This document shows positions 45,645 through 56,896 of a stretch of 60,000 nucleotides of DNA, piece after piece. The notes under the pieces were generated by a model. It made no database searches. It was given only the letters and a program-made list of their open reading frames with translations, and had not been told where the DNA came from. Source of the stretch: Bolinopsis microptera (Eukaryota; Ctenophora; Tentaculata; Lobata; Bolinopsidae). Position numbers and translations under genes: made by a program. The stretch covers positions 16,407,337 to 16,467,336 of the forward strand of contig NC_087080.1 in the NCBI RefSeq assembly GCF_026151205.1. Direction: 5' to 3'. Each line of letters begins with the position of its first letter. Positions within the stretch are counted from its first letter, which is position 1.

Positions 45645-48600
45645 TTACTTCTGCTTGGGAGTGACCCAGAGGACCCCCTTTTGGGAGCGGTTGGTGAAGT
45701 TGTTGTTCCTCGTGCACACGTACACACACGTGCCCGGCTTCTTGAACCTGTGAGAGTTTTTTAGATTAGCTGACAGGACTATAAACTGTAATCAAACTCC
45801 AACATTCCCTACCACTATTACTAAACCGTAACTCCTAAACGTAGATCCATCCCATCCCTACTACTAAACCTTAACACTCCCCTGAAGACTCACCTTAGCA
45901 CGTGGCCGAAGTAGCTAGCAGGAGCGTTGTTGAGTTGCTGCTGGAAGGCGCCTTTCTTAGAGTCGTCCACGTGGTAACCAGTAGGACATCCTCCAAACTT
46001 GCTCATGCCTGGAGGAATCAAATATTTGCATAATGACGTGATCTGGAATTATTTCAACTAACCGTACGAATATCTAGTGAGCAGCTAAACAAAGCTGAGG
46101 GACTAGTAGGGCTACTCCTAGTAGGGCTAGTGGCTACCCCCTACTTACCGCAGTAGTATCCTGATGTAGCAAACCCAATAGCTAGATCCAGACCAGTAGC
46201 TTTAGGGTGGTTAACAGACTCTACCATGTCCCACATAGTGGTGTTCTCAAATGGAGCAGGGAAGTTCAGGTCACTCCTCAGCATTTGTAGGAAGTTGTGA
46301 CGATCCGTACCTGTGTAGTGTGTATATACATTATACATGGTAACTAGGTGTGTATATACATTATACATGGTAACTAAGTGTGTATATACATTATACATGG
46401 TAACTAGGTGTGTATATACATTATACATGGTAACTAAGTGTGTATATACATTATACATGGTAACTAGGTGTGTATATACATTATACATGGTAACTAGGTG
46501 TGTATATACATTATACATGGTAACTAGGTGTGTATATACATTATACATGGTAACTAGGTGTGTATATACATTATACATGGTAACTAGGTGTGTATATACA
46601 TTATACATGGTAACTAGGTGTGTATATACATTATACATGGTAACTAGGTGTGTATATACATTATACATGGTAACTAGGTGTGTATATACATTATACATGG
46701 TAACTAGGTGGGTATATACATTATACATGGTAACTAGGTGGGTATATACATTATACATGGTAACTAGGTGGGTATATACATTATACATGGTAACTAGGTG
46801 GGTATATACATTATACATAGTAACTAGGGTGTATATACATTATACATAGTAACTAGGTGTGTATATACATTATACATAGTAACTAGGTGTGTATATACAT
46901 TATACATAGTAACTAGGTGTGTATATACATTATACATTATACATTATACATAGTAACTAGGTGTGTATATACATTATACATGGTAATTAGGTGTGTATAT
47001 ACATTATACATGGTAATTAGTTGTGTATATACATTATACATAGTAACTAGGTGTGTATATACATTATACATGGTAATTAGTTGTGTATATACATTATACA
47101 TAGTAACTAGGTGTGTATATACATTATACATAGTAACTAGGTGTGTATATAAATTATACATAGTAACTAGGTGTGCATATAAATTATACATAGTAACTAG
47201 GTGTGTATATACATTATACATTATACATTATACATTATACATAGTAACTAGGTGTGTATATACACTATACATAGTAACTAGGTGTGTATATACATTATAC
47301 ATAGTAACTAGGGTGTATATACATTATGCATAGTAAATAGGTGTGTATATACATTATACATAGTAACTAGGTGTGTATATACATTATACATAGTAACTAG
47401 GTGTGTATATACATTATACATAGTAACTAGGTGTGTTAGATGGTAACACTCTGTATTAACACTCACCTCCAGTCCCCTCTCCAGCATCCCCAGTCTGACC
47501 GTCTCCTCCGTTACCTCCGTTATTGTGCGTGTTAGATCCTGCAAACAACTTGTTAGTAAACACTTTGTTATTAAACCCACAGGGTGGTTAATCAGAACAA
47601 GTAAGTGGAAGTGGGGACAAAAGGAAATTGCGGCATGTACGGAATCGCGATTTTTCTCATTATTTGCGACAAATTTTATGTATAGTTTAATGTATAGTCT
47701 GTTAAAAATCACGGTATCGCGAATTTTGGCCAAAACAATCGCGAAATCCTTTTGTCCCTGAGTGGAAGTGGTAGTATGTAGTATTTAGGTACTAAGGGGG
47801 GGGGGACCCCTACTAACCGGTCCACTGAATGTGAAGCAGCTCTTCCTCGGAGATAGCCAGTTTGTTGGGCACGAAATCATACTCCACGCCGGGGAACGTT
47901 TGCACGATGTTACCTCGCTTTCCTCTGACGTTGAGGTTGTGCAGCATCTTACCCTCCATACCATCCAGTCGAGGTAAAACCTGTTATAGGCAGTGGTTAT
48001 ATTACAAAATTAAATATATACAAAATAGTGTTACAGTTCATGTTTTGCAAATGGTATCATTCCGAAACGAAAACCGGTCTGTAGGACTGAAAAATACTTA
48101 TTTACTTTCTATTTGTTATTTAATTTCTATTCAGTTTGAACCAGATTTACAAGTGGTTAAACACATATTTTATACATACTATGCACATAATAATAGCAAG
48201 GATCTAAAACTCACAACACCAACACAGTAAAAGTAAAAGTAAAAGTAAAAGTAACTCACAACATAAGCATGAGTCCTGTCCTGGAACGTCCTGCCGAACT
48301 GGTTAGTGTTCATTGCCAGCCTCAGAGGCTTAGATTCTCCAGCCACATCCACAAACGGGTTATCCTCCACCGGGGATATGACACCCTAACAGATTTGTAG
48401 ATTTTAGTGCACAATTAGAAATAGCATTATGCGATAAACTGAACGATAGAGATAACTTTATCTGAGTGTTGATAGCGTCAACATGAGATGGGGGGTGGGG
48501 GGCGGGTACACTACCTTGGAAACAGTGGGGGTACACTACCTTGGAAACAGTGGGGGTACACTACCTTGGAAAGATCGTAGTTGTGTCTGTGGTCGGTTCC

Positions 48601-51600
48601 GTAGTTGTCAAACTCGTCCGTTGTTATGTTGTACCTGAATATTCATTGCAATTTATGGAATGGGAATTTTAGAATTCAGCTGGGAAAATCTATTTGGTTT
48701 CCTATATAATATGCATCTAAATGTAACATTTAATATATGGATATGATAAGCCCGAACAAATAGGTCCATAATGGGGTTACCTGAGTCTCATGACACATCG
48801 TTTAGCTGTCCCGCTGGGGAAATAAGGAAGCTCCGTATCCACTCTGGAGGCGTTACCCTTGGTGTCTATAGAGTTACCCAGATGGTTCACTCTAGACCAG
48901 GGAGCTTGTTCGCACTTGGGGAGCGGGGCCTGTACCACACACATCTTCTGGTCCTTGTCACTCTGTAATTAGTAATTAAATGTAAGGGTGTAATGTGGTT
49001 AGTGGTTAGAGTTAGTAACAACAGCTACAAACTAACTTCCAGCATTAACAAATCAATACTACACTCTTCTACTAACGTAATTAATTAATTAATTAATTAA
49101 TTAATTAATTGATTAAGTAATTAAGAAATTAAGAAATTAAGAAATTAATTAATTAACTAACAAATCAATTATTAAAAAACTGACTCTGATAGACATCCAG
49201 GATATTTTGTTCCTTTTGTCGGTGTTCTTGTACTTGTTACACTTTGCCTCTGTGTTAGCACTGCTGATCACCTCAAGGTAGCTGTGGAACTGTACCCAGG
49301 TTCCTGAACAGGAGGAAATATTAAGAAGATCCTCCACGAGGAGGAGAAACATGAATAATGGAAATCTGCTATTTTACTATGAAGTATATATATATACTAT
49401 ACTATATTAAATAATAACCACAGTAACCCACCATCCTCTTGTTTACAGTCCTCCTCGTTTATAGAGCGGCCGTATTTCCGTGCACTACTCTCGTTAAGTA
49501 CACATCTCCACTTTCCGTTCTGGTTCTCTGAACCCTAAACAGACGGTGTTACAGTGTTACAATGTTACAGTTCCCCATTGTTACATTATACTGTTGTAAT
49601 GTGTAAAGATATGAGGATTCTCTATCTAGTAGTAGTAACTCATTATCTCAAGACACTAACCTCCTTCACCCTGTCACAATCAGTACTGTTCCCAGTCAGG
49701 TAGGCCACGTCAATCCAGGGGGTGGTCTGGTAGCTATCAATATACCTGTACAGTACGAGGACTTGAAGACAGAATATTAAAGAACTCACTACTGCAACCA
49801 TTCACTGACTCACAGCTAGGATACATATACTGACATAACAGGTAGTAAAGTAATAACTAACGGGCCCTGATGGGTTGGTTGCCAGTAAGGATAGTGATCT
49901 CTCTCCTCAGGACACTCATAACCTCTCCTGGTTCCTCCATTGTTCTGCCTTGTCCTCTCACTGCCGACATAACCCAGACTTCCTTTTCCGAGGTCCTGGT
50001 CTGCGATGTAGAGTCCTTTGTTAGCTTCTCTAAACCTGGTGGAGAGTGTTACAGTGTTACAGTGTTACAGTGTTACAGTGTTACAGTGTTACAGTGTTAC
50101 AGTGTTACAGTGTTACAGTGTTGCAGTGTTACCGTGTTACAGTATTACATTGTTACAGTGTTATACCGTGTTACAGTGTTATACCGTGTTACAGTGTGTT
50201 ACAGTGTGTTACAGTGTGTTACAGTGTGTTACAGTGTGTTACAGTATTACATTGTTACAGTGTTATACCGTGTTACAGTGTTATACCGTGTTACAGTGTG
50301 TTACAGTGTGTTACAGTGTTATACCGTGTTACAGTGTGTTACAGTGTGTTACAGTGTGTTACAGTGTTACAGTGTTACAGTGTTACAGTGTTACAGTGTT
50401 ACAGTGCTACAGTGTTACAGTGTTACAGTGTTACAGTGTTACAGTGTTACAGTGTTACAGTGTTACAGTGTTACAGTGTTACAGTGTTACATTGTTACAG
50501 TGTTACAGTGTTACAGTGTTACAGTGTTACCGTGTTACAGTATTACATTGTTACAGTGTTATACCGTGTTACAGTGTTATACCGTGTTACAGTGTGTTAC
50601 AGTGTGTTACAGTGTGTTACAGTGTGTTACAGTGTGTTACAGTATTACATTGTTACAGTGTTATACCGTGTTACAGTGTTATACCGTGTTACAGTGTGTT
50701 ACAGTGTGTTACAGTGTTATACCGTGTTACAGTGTGTTACAGTGTGTTACAGTGTTACAGTGTTACAGTGTTACAGTGTTACAGTGTTACAGTGCTACAG
50801 TGTTACAGTGTTACAGTGTTACAGTGTTACAGTGTTACAGTGTTACAGTGTTACAGTGTTACAGTGTTACAGTGTTACAGTGTTACAGTGTTACAGTGTT
50901 ACAGTGTTACAGAGTTACAGTGTTACAGTGTTACAGTGTTACAGTGTTACAGTGTTACAGTGTTACAGTGTTACAGTACCTGCACATGTCGTACCACCAG
51001 ACAGTCTCATGTAGACCTCTGTTAGTCTGCACGTTGTTGTAGTTGCCGTTCATCCTGTTAGTGTAGGCGTTATTCTTAGTGTTCTGATTATCTCCTTCGT
51101 ATTCGTTCTTGTTAGGCTGGTTGTAGCCCTGAGGGTTACCATAGTTACAGTGGGGGGGGGGGCTGGTTGTAGCCCTGAGGGTTACCATAGTTACAGTGGG
51201 GGGGGGGGGCTGGTTGTAGCCCTGAGGGTTGGATGTTAGTCACAGTGGGGGGGGGGGGGGGGCTAGTCTTAAGGATTGGGTGTTAGTCACAGTGGAGGGG
51301 GGGGGCTAGTCTTGAGGGTTGGGTGTTAGTCACAGTGGGGGGGGGGGGGGAGTTGCCTATTATTTGACGTTATAAAGGTTAATTGACAGGTAATGAGGTG
51401 TAAGTAAATAAAGTGTTCTCACTTGGGTGTTAGTAGTTGTACCGTCCCTCAAGTAAAGATTCCTCTCTGTTTTATCCGTGTCCCCATTACCTTGTCCTGT
51501 GGGGTAGTTAGCGTCTGTTCCGTTCGTCTGGCACATCATCTGAGACAGGAGAGGTTAAATTTGGGAAGTTTTAGATAAACGTGCTTCTTCGAACCGAAAC

Positions 51601-52502
51601 GATGCTTGCTATAGATGAATAAGTTAGTTCCGGTTTATTTGCTCACCTGTACCACTATGTTACAGTTAGTTTTATGAGGGGAGTCCTTGTTGCCACCACA
51701 CCCGTGCTGATTCGTCCACTCTACAATCAGCTTACTTTGCTCACTCTCAGTGGCCCCACTCGCGTAGTATTGCTGAGAAGGGGTTTCCAGTGAGATGATA
51801 AACTTACAATTATAGAATACTGACCTAGTGACCTAAGATAAGAAGTTCTTTGCGTAAAGTACGTATGTGTACGCTAAATTGAAAAGTACGGTATACGTCC
51901 ATACTAAGTCGTCTGTTACTTTATGTATAGTGTATACAAAACACTCAATCACAGGTTTGACAAACAATTTTTGGATCGTACATACTTTTCAATTAAAGGT
52001 AAGTATGATAACCGTCGAATTGAAAAGTACGACCAGTCCGAACGTCTCATCTTATTAGATACTGACGGTAAACTTACCATAGAATACTGTCTCATCTTAT
52101 TAGATACTGACGGTAAACTTACCATAGAATACTGTCGGCGAGGGTGCTGCCCGGCAGCCTTGTCACCTCTATCTCCCGTGTTGTAGCCTCCTCGGTTATT
52201 GTTCTGAGAGTCGAACAATCTGTTGGCGTTTGTTCGTGTAGCTGTATTCTCGTTCAGCCTGTAGTGGAATTAGTTAATTAAACAAATATTATTACTCAAA
52301 GTTTTGACAATTTTTATCCGATATTGCTATATTGCAACCTCCAGCAGGGACCAATATATAAACAAGATAAGTAAAGTAAGACTGGGTGGTAAGTAGTGGT
52401 AACTATGTGTGACCTGTTGTTGGAGCCTCTAGGGTTGGTAAGGTAGGTATCTGCCATGATACACATCACCAGACATAACACTATCACCACGTGCTCCTTC
52501 AT
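45645..52502 (-). CDS. DD3-3: Gene 2: secreted DD3-3 family protein, 17 exons, 696 aa
   Basis: Exons, in gene order: 52414-52502, 52123-52258, 51647-51772, 51423-51539, 50980-51128, 49862-50035, 49661-49745, 49432-49534, 49185-49303, 48781-48962, 48565-48634, 48260-48385, 47818-47980, 47467-47538, 46149-46310, 45894-46008, 45645-45747. All have GT/AG borders and matching phases; the total is 2091 bp with one stop. The signal peptide is residues 1-17, then DTYLTNPRG. Blocks: [152 protein letters not shown] and a C-terminus [17 protein letters not shown]. Same family and order as gene 1, with some introns at other places. An in-frame ATG 45 bp upstream (52547) was not chosen because it would bury the signal peptide. 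Confidence 0.9.
46316..47440 (-). repeat. 30-bp array in gene 2 intron 14 (about 37 copies)
   Basis: The plus-strand unit is gtaactaggtgtgtatatac followed by attatacatg. Copies near the exon-15 acceptor carry atgg, more distant ones atag. The period of 30 leaves frames open on both strands ([10 protein letters not shown] and [10 protein letters not shown] decapeptides). One such frame runs into exon 15 and could mislead gene callers. Confidence 0.96.
48500..48572 (-). repeat. 25-bp repeat carrying the exon-11 splice donor (3 copies)
   Basis: On the gene strand TTTCCAAG+GTAGTGTACC is present three times, separated by CCCACTG. The first is the exon-11 end (48565). The other two are decoy donors 25 and 50 bp into the intron. 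Confidence 0.92.
49078..49170. repeat. (attaatta) and (aagaaatt) microsatellite in gene 2 intron 9
   Basis: Pure attaatta run followed by aagaaatt copies, 15 bp from the exon-9 donor. Confidence 0.9.
50041..50977 (-). repeat. 8-bp array filling gene 2 intron 5
   Basis: The plus-strand unit is agtgttac (gene strand GTAACACT), mixed with gtgttacagt and ataccgtgtt variants. It starts two bases after the exon-5 donor and ends near the exon-6 acceptor. A block with the accgtgttacagtattacat marker occurs at 50131 and 50529, about 398 bp apart, so half the array is a copy of the other half. Plus-strand frames of 322-390 codons here are artefacts. Confidence 0.95.
51117..51345 (-). repeat. Repeat carrying the exon-5 acceptor and a poly-C tract (about 5 copies)
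   Basis: On the gene strand each unit is C8-C16, then ACTGTAACTATGGTAACCC, then TCAG and GGCTACAACCAGCC, the latter being the first 14 bases of exon 5. Outer copies are diverged (tagtcttgagggttggg) and have longer C runs. Each unit is a ready-made pyrimidine tract plus acceptor. Confidence 0.88.
52033..52135 (-). repeat. 45-bp repeat carrying the exon-2 splice donor (2 copies)
   Basis: On the gene strand CAGTATTCTATG+GTAAGTTTACC is repeated 45 bp downstream. The copy is in frame with no stop, so the downstream donor would add 15 residues. Confidence 0.92.
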
Positions 52503-53251
52503 TCTGCAGGAGTACTGAGTTATAATCACACCACTCATATCTGACACTCATAAACTAGTTGGCAAAATTACTAGAAGTTTATAACCTACTAAAGAAGGTA
52601 GGGAGCTCCCAGCAGCCTGTAAACTACTCATGATCCCCTCCCGCCCCCCCCCCCGCCCCCAGCAGCCTGTAAACTAACTGTATAAACTAACTAAACTTTA
52701 AGCTAACTAAACTTACTCAAGTTTGTAAAATGTCCGTCTGAAACTTCAGGGATTACAACTTTTCTCAGAACTTCAGGGATTACAGAACTAAAATTGATCT
52801 TAAGCATATTTATGTTAAAATGAAACAAACGAAGTGAAAAATAAGTTACAAAATAGCATGCAACAATTGAGAAGGCTAGAAAGTGGTGGGATTGCTTCAC
52901 ATATGCGATGTAAAAACAACATTGCACTAGCATCAGATATAACAGCACTACCTTTTAAATAAACAAAGCACGATTCTGCTACTTTCTGTGACTGCAGTGT
53001 CATGGTATATATATTATATAATATGACAATGGTGGGGGGGGGGAGGGTTATCTTTACGAGGGGGGTGGGGTTATCTTCACGAGATTGAAATGGGAGGATC
53101 TTAGTCCCTCACAAATCGCCACATTAAAGAAGGAAATATTCAAATCAGTTTGAGTGGAAATAGTAGTAGTAAAGATAAGCAAATGAAATGCATGTCAGGT
53201 GCGTAATGCCCAGAGAAAAAAGACCGAACATCCGGGAGAAGTTTGAACCGA

Positions 53252-53280
53252 TCACGTGACACTTACAGAGGATCACGTGA
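53252..53280. promoter_or_regulatory. Pair of TCACGTGA boxes
   Basis: Two gatcacgtgacact-type sequences 21 bp apart in the divergent intergenic region. CACGTG is the E-box core bound by bHLH-ZIP factors. Further CACGTG copies lie at about 53858, 56266 and 56504. Function is inferred only. Confidence 0.35.
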
Positions 53281-53895
53281 CACTGACAAAGCTGTAGCCG
53301 GATTGTTTTTACAAGGTATTCACGACTTCAACCACCAGGTACATCCACGACTTACGGCAATTCTACTGTCACTTTGCGTGGAGCATACAAAAACACTTCA
53401 TTTTTGTCAAGTTTTGATGGTTTATTTTCTAGCTTTGAGGATATAATTTATATGGTATCATAATATCATTTGTTTTTTGCGTAATTCGTTGCCTATTCTT
53501 TCCGATAACTAATATTTTCATTGATCGCTATCATAAGTGGGTTCGAACAGTTTGCAAAAAGTCTAAAGCAAATAAAATACCTAAAAGCTCAGGTAAAAAT
53601 GTTATACTATAAAACTGGCTTCCATGTAGATAGTAAAAAAACGAGTCCTTCGAAAACAGACGTCAAGAATGTTTGAGTTCTTGAGCGAACAATTGTCGCA
53701 CGGGAGAGCTATAAAATAAACCCTTGTTTAAACAAAGCACTTATACCCACGACAGATCCCGTTATCTCGCTCTACAAAAGGGCATTGTCCTTCCGAGGAG
53801 CTCCGGTGAAACTCTTTGTTATCTGAATAATGGGATGCTTGTTACTCCGTATTGGCTGGTTCAGTGCACGTGTCTGCCTCGTGTTGGCCCTACAC

Positions 53896-53897
<2 letters not shown>

Positions 53898-53926
<29 letters not shown>
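53898..53926. repeat. Run of 29 G
   Basis: Uninterrupted G tract followed by aggggtc. Similar runs occur at 5241-5260 (20 G), 23055-23075 (21 G) and 51247-51262 (16 G). Confidence 0.9.
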
Positions 53927-54789
53927 AGGGGTCTATAGCGGTGTGACATCTTTTATCTAAATAAACAGATAACTATTTTGATTCTATCTAGATAAAACTG
54001 ATAATTTTCCTGCTCATTGCTAGAGGCAAAAGCCAAAATGTTTTAAAAATTTCATTAGGACTAATTGGTGACTTTTATCACTGTTTACCAGTAAACTTGG
54101 TACAGCACCACTTCTTTTCTTCCGAAAAAATTAAAGCACCAGTTTCCTTTTCCTAAAAACAATAAAGCATCACTTACCCGTTTCCTTCTCCCGTTGACAA
54201 TTTGGAGGAACAGATCTTTTCTCCTGGAAACAATGTCTCACCCCCACTCCCCAGGAAACTTCCAGAATTCAATAGAGCGCCATGCTGGTATTTCTGACTC
54301 CTGTTAATTAGTTAATAGCAACATGCTGGTGCCTGTCTCCAGAATGGTTGTAAGCTAAAATGGCAGCATCCTTCTCAAGAAAACTATGTCAATAGCCTCC
54401 TCTGTACTTTTGCAATTCATCCATAAGGACACAAATGCAGACAAACCTCTTAAACTCACATCCAATTAAACTGCCTCTTCAATCATATTAGAAGACGTTT
54501 GAGACTGTTTCTTGCAGAACTTGGAAACAGGGAGAGGCGAAAGCACTAATATTTTCTTCAAATTTTACTGTATTGTGGCAGTGCCAGTATTTTCGGTAAT
54601 TTCTACTGATAATTTTTGTACCGATAAAAATATAATATATATTTTATCTGGGACCAAACCAACTATTACCTCAATTCTTAAGTCTTTTTTTAAATGCAGA
54701 ATCATCCACACTATCTGACTTCTGATGTCTGAGACTTACGACTTCAGATGTAGCTTTAAACGAAGTTTTATGGGCCCAACGGTCAGCTG

Positions 54790-55480
54790 TTCATCAGGAT
54801 TAAACTGGGCCTGGTCTTTCAGCCAGTTGTCACTCCAGGTCTTGTTCTCTTGTTGTAGCGACTAAACCACATAGCGTAGGAGCCTTTGATGGACACTACT
54901 GCAATGGTATTCAGTGCCTTCCTCTTCTTATCCCGGGTGAGGAAGCTGAATATTTGGTGTAGTGAGAAGTGGTAGAACCCACAACACACAACTTCTACCG
55001 TGAAGAGATCCCCTTTCCCTCATAACACTTACCAACATCCTCCACTGTACACTTTGATTTCTCCGGCAACCTCCCATAGGGCTACCATACCCCAGAGGCA
55101 GGCAGAGCATCCACACGCTATCCTCTCGTTGGCCAACCATGCCCAGCCTCTCTTTAAAAAGAAAAAGATCCACCAGTACCTGTTCGTAACCTTTCTCTTT
55201 TCGGGATTTCTGTTCTTCAAAGTTCTCCTCGTTTCCACAGGTCAGCTTTATCAGGATGACTAGCTCCTGAGTCTATCCGAGAAGATAACAACATCAGGTC
55301 TGAGAGCTGTATTTACGATGTGCTGAGGGAATTGTCTCATCTTTTCATCCTCATCAAATATCAACTTCCAGTCATTCGCTTCTTGTAGCAAGTGTGGTTC
55401 TCCAGTTAACTCTCTCTTGTAGATTCCTTGTTCTGACGAGAACTTCCGCCACTCTCTCGGGGGCAGCGTTGTTCACCTCC
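54790..55480 (-). pseudogene. Fragment of a retroelement reverse-transcriptase C-terminal region, frameshifted
   Basis: The minus strand encodes, in pieces, EWRKFSSEQGIYKREL, FPQHIVNTALRPDVVIFSD, then after a stop and frame change ILIKLTCGNEENFEE and KGYEQVLVDLF. The LRPDVVIFS...LT...EEN order resembles a nuclease-like tail seen at the end of many invertebrate retroelement reverse-transcriptase ORFs. At least one stop (near 55262) and a frameshift break it. The catalytic RT part is absent. It lies between two host genes and is probably inert. Confidence 0.55.
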
Positions 55481-55541
55481 CTAAACTGATACTAATAAAT
55501 TATCAGAGATAGTTATAATAGGTTACGATTATTTGGAGCCT

Positions 55542-55671
55542 AGTAGAGAAGAGCCAAGAGGGAGGGCGCTGAGGTACTCCTCCCTCTCTAGTAGAGAAGA
55601 GCCAAGAGGGAGGGCACTTAGGTACTCCTCCCTCTCTAGTAGAGAAGAGCCAAGAGGGAGGGCACTTAGGT
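55542..55671. repeat. 48-bp tandem repeat (about 3 copies)
   Basis: The unit reads agtagagaagagccaagagg, gagggcNctNaggtactcct, ccctctct. An open frame across it on each strand is an artefact of the multiple-of-three period. Confidence 0.93.
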
Positions 55672-56896
55672 ACGTTTTGCCGCCGCTCCAGTACCACGGT
55701 TACATTTTTGAGTTTAATTTTTGTGTAATATATCAAATTGTGTTTCCAACTTGACTAGAATCCTTCGTCACGGACAAGTGCACGGACAAGTGCGCGGAAA
55801 TTTCGCGGCAAATTACCACGAAATAGTAACAGAAATCAGTCTCGATACGTGGAACAACGTTTTGCCTCGCCCCTGGGAGCATTTTTAACCTAAAATATTA
55901 GTTCCGTTTCGTCCGAACGTTTAAGTGAATGGGATAATGCACAAATTGGACTTTTTTATTTCCTTCTTAAAGAATATACCTAATATTAGGCAACATGCTG
56001 TTCGCCTACTGCCCCCCCCCCCTCTCCACACAGCGGGGTAGCGGGGATGGTCTTATTCAGAATATGGTTTACAGAACTGTAAACTTGTAAACCACATGAC
56101 AGCTCAGAGAGTCTGTCACAAGTATAAAAACCAATGTAACAGATAAGGATCTGGAGGGGGTTCCTGATTACTAAGGATATACCATGTTGTTTGTTATCTG
56201 ATATAACATTTTGTCTCTGTTATCTGATATAAAATGTTGTCTCTGTTTTGAGTGCTGGTCTCCGTGTCACGTGTTGCTAGTTTTTCAGTTTGTTCCAATA
56301 CGTCACTACTTGCTAACTACATGACCTAAAGATCCTAAAATATTCACCACCATCTGATGAGAATGGTAAGTGCAAATGTCATTGTCAGCAGGTATTGTTA
56401 TCCCCACAATAAGCTGAAAAGCTTCCTCACTCTATTCCTGACTCTATTGTACTTCTTATTGTGACGCTACTTTTTGTTAGGGGACGTTTGTTCTCCTAAC
56501 TGGTCACGTGTGACGCTTTAAAGGACAATAACCCTCTACGGAGTTGTGAGACTCTCAGTGTACCTCCCTTACTGTTATGGCAACACGGCTTGCAACCTAC
56601 TTTAGTTGACTTGTCTTACTATTTCCAGTAAACAGTTTTTCTCATTTAGTGGTATCTTGATTGAAAAGTATCTCTTATTTTGATGATATCTTTCACCTAG
56701 CCATGAGTCTGCGCGTACTGCGTGACGCGCTTGTTTCACTGCAAGCGAGAGGGCTCTGGATAGAGCAAATAATATCTTAGACTTAACAATAACTTGTATT
56801 ACTTTTATTTCTCATAGCACTAATATCCCCAATGTTACCACGTTACATTGCTCTGATTTGTTTCCTCCTAAGCTATAAACGAGTCTCAACTGAGGA

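Larger units (their letters stand above)
52503..56896. other. Divergent intergenic region between genes 2 and 3
   Basis: About 4.4 kb with the promoters of gene 2 (minus) and gene 3 (plus) at its two ends. It holds CACGTG motifs, a 29-G run, a retroelement fragment at 54790-55480, a 48-bp repeat, and at 56737-56770 a word (actgcaagcgagagggct) also present in the DNA transposon at 19769. The remaining ORFs are short and have no domain. Confidence 0.6.

Noticed and set aside
46141-46849. 225-aa minus ORF joining [10 protein letters not shown] repeats to a DD3-3 block, and a 170-aa plus ORF
   Set aside because: Only the last part (46149-46310) is exon 15; the repeat portion is the intron, with the acceptor at 46310/46311.
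49870-51042. Plus-strand ORFs of 322-390 codons (CYSVTVLQ pattern)
   Set aside because: Antisense to gene 2 intron 5; an 8-bp repeat.
52503-52547. Upstream in-frame ATG for gene 2
   Set aside because: It would put 15 polar residues before the hydrophobic signal peptide; the ATG at 52502 gives a normal secreted start like its paralogues.
53535-53560. Possible tRNA B-box (gggttcgaac)
   Set aside because: No matching A-box or acceptor stem nearby.
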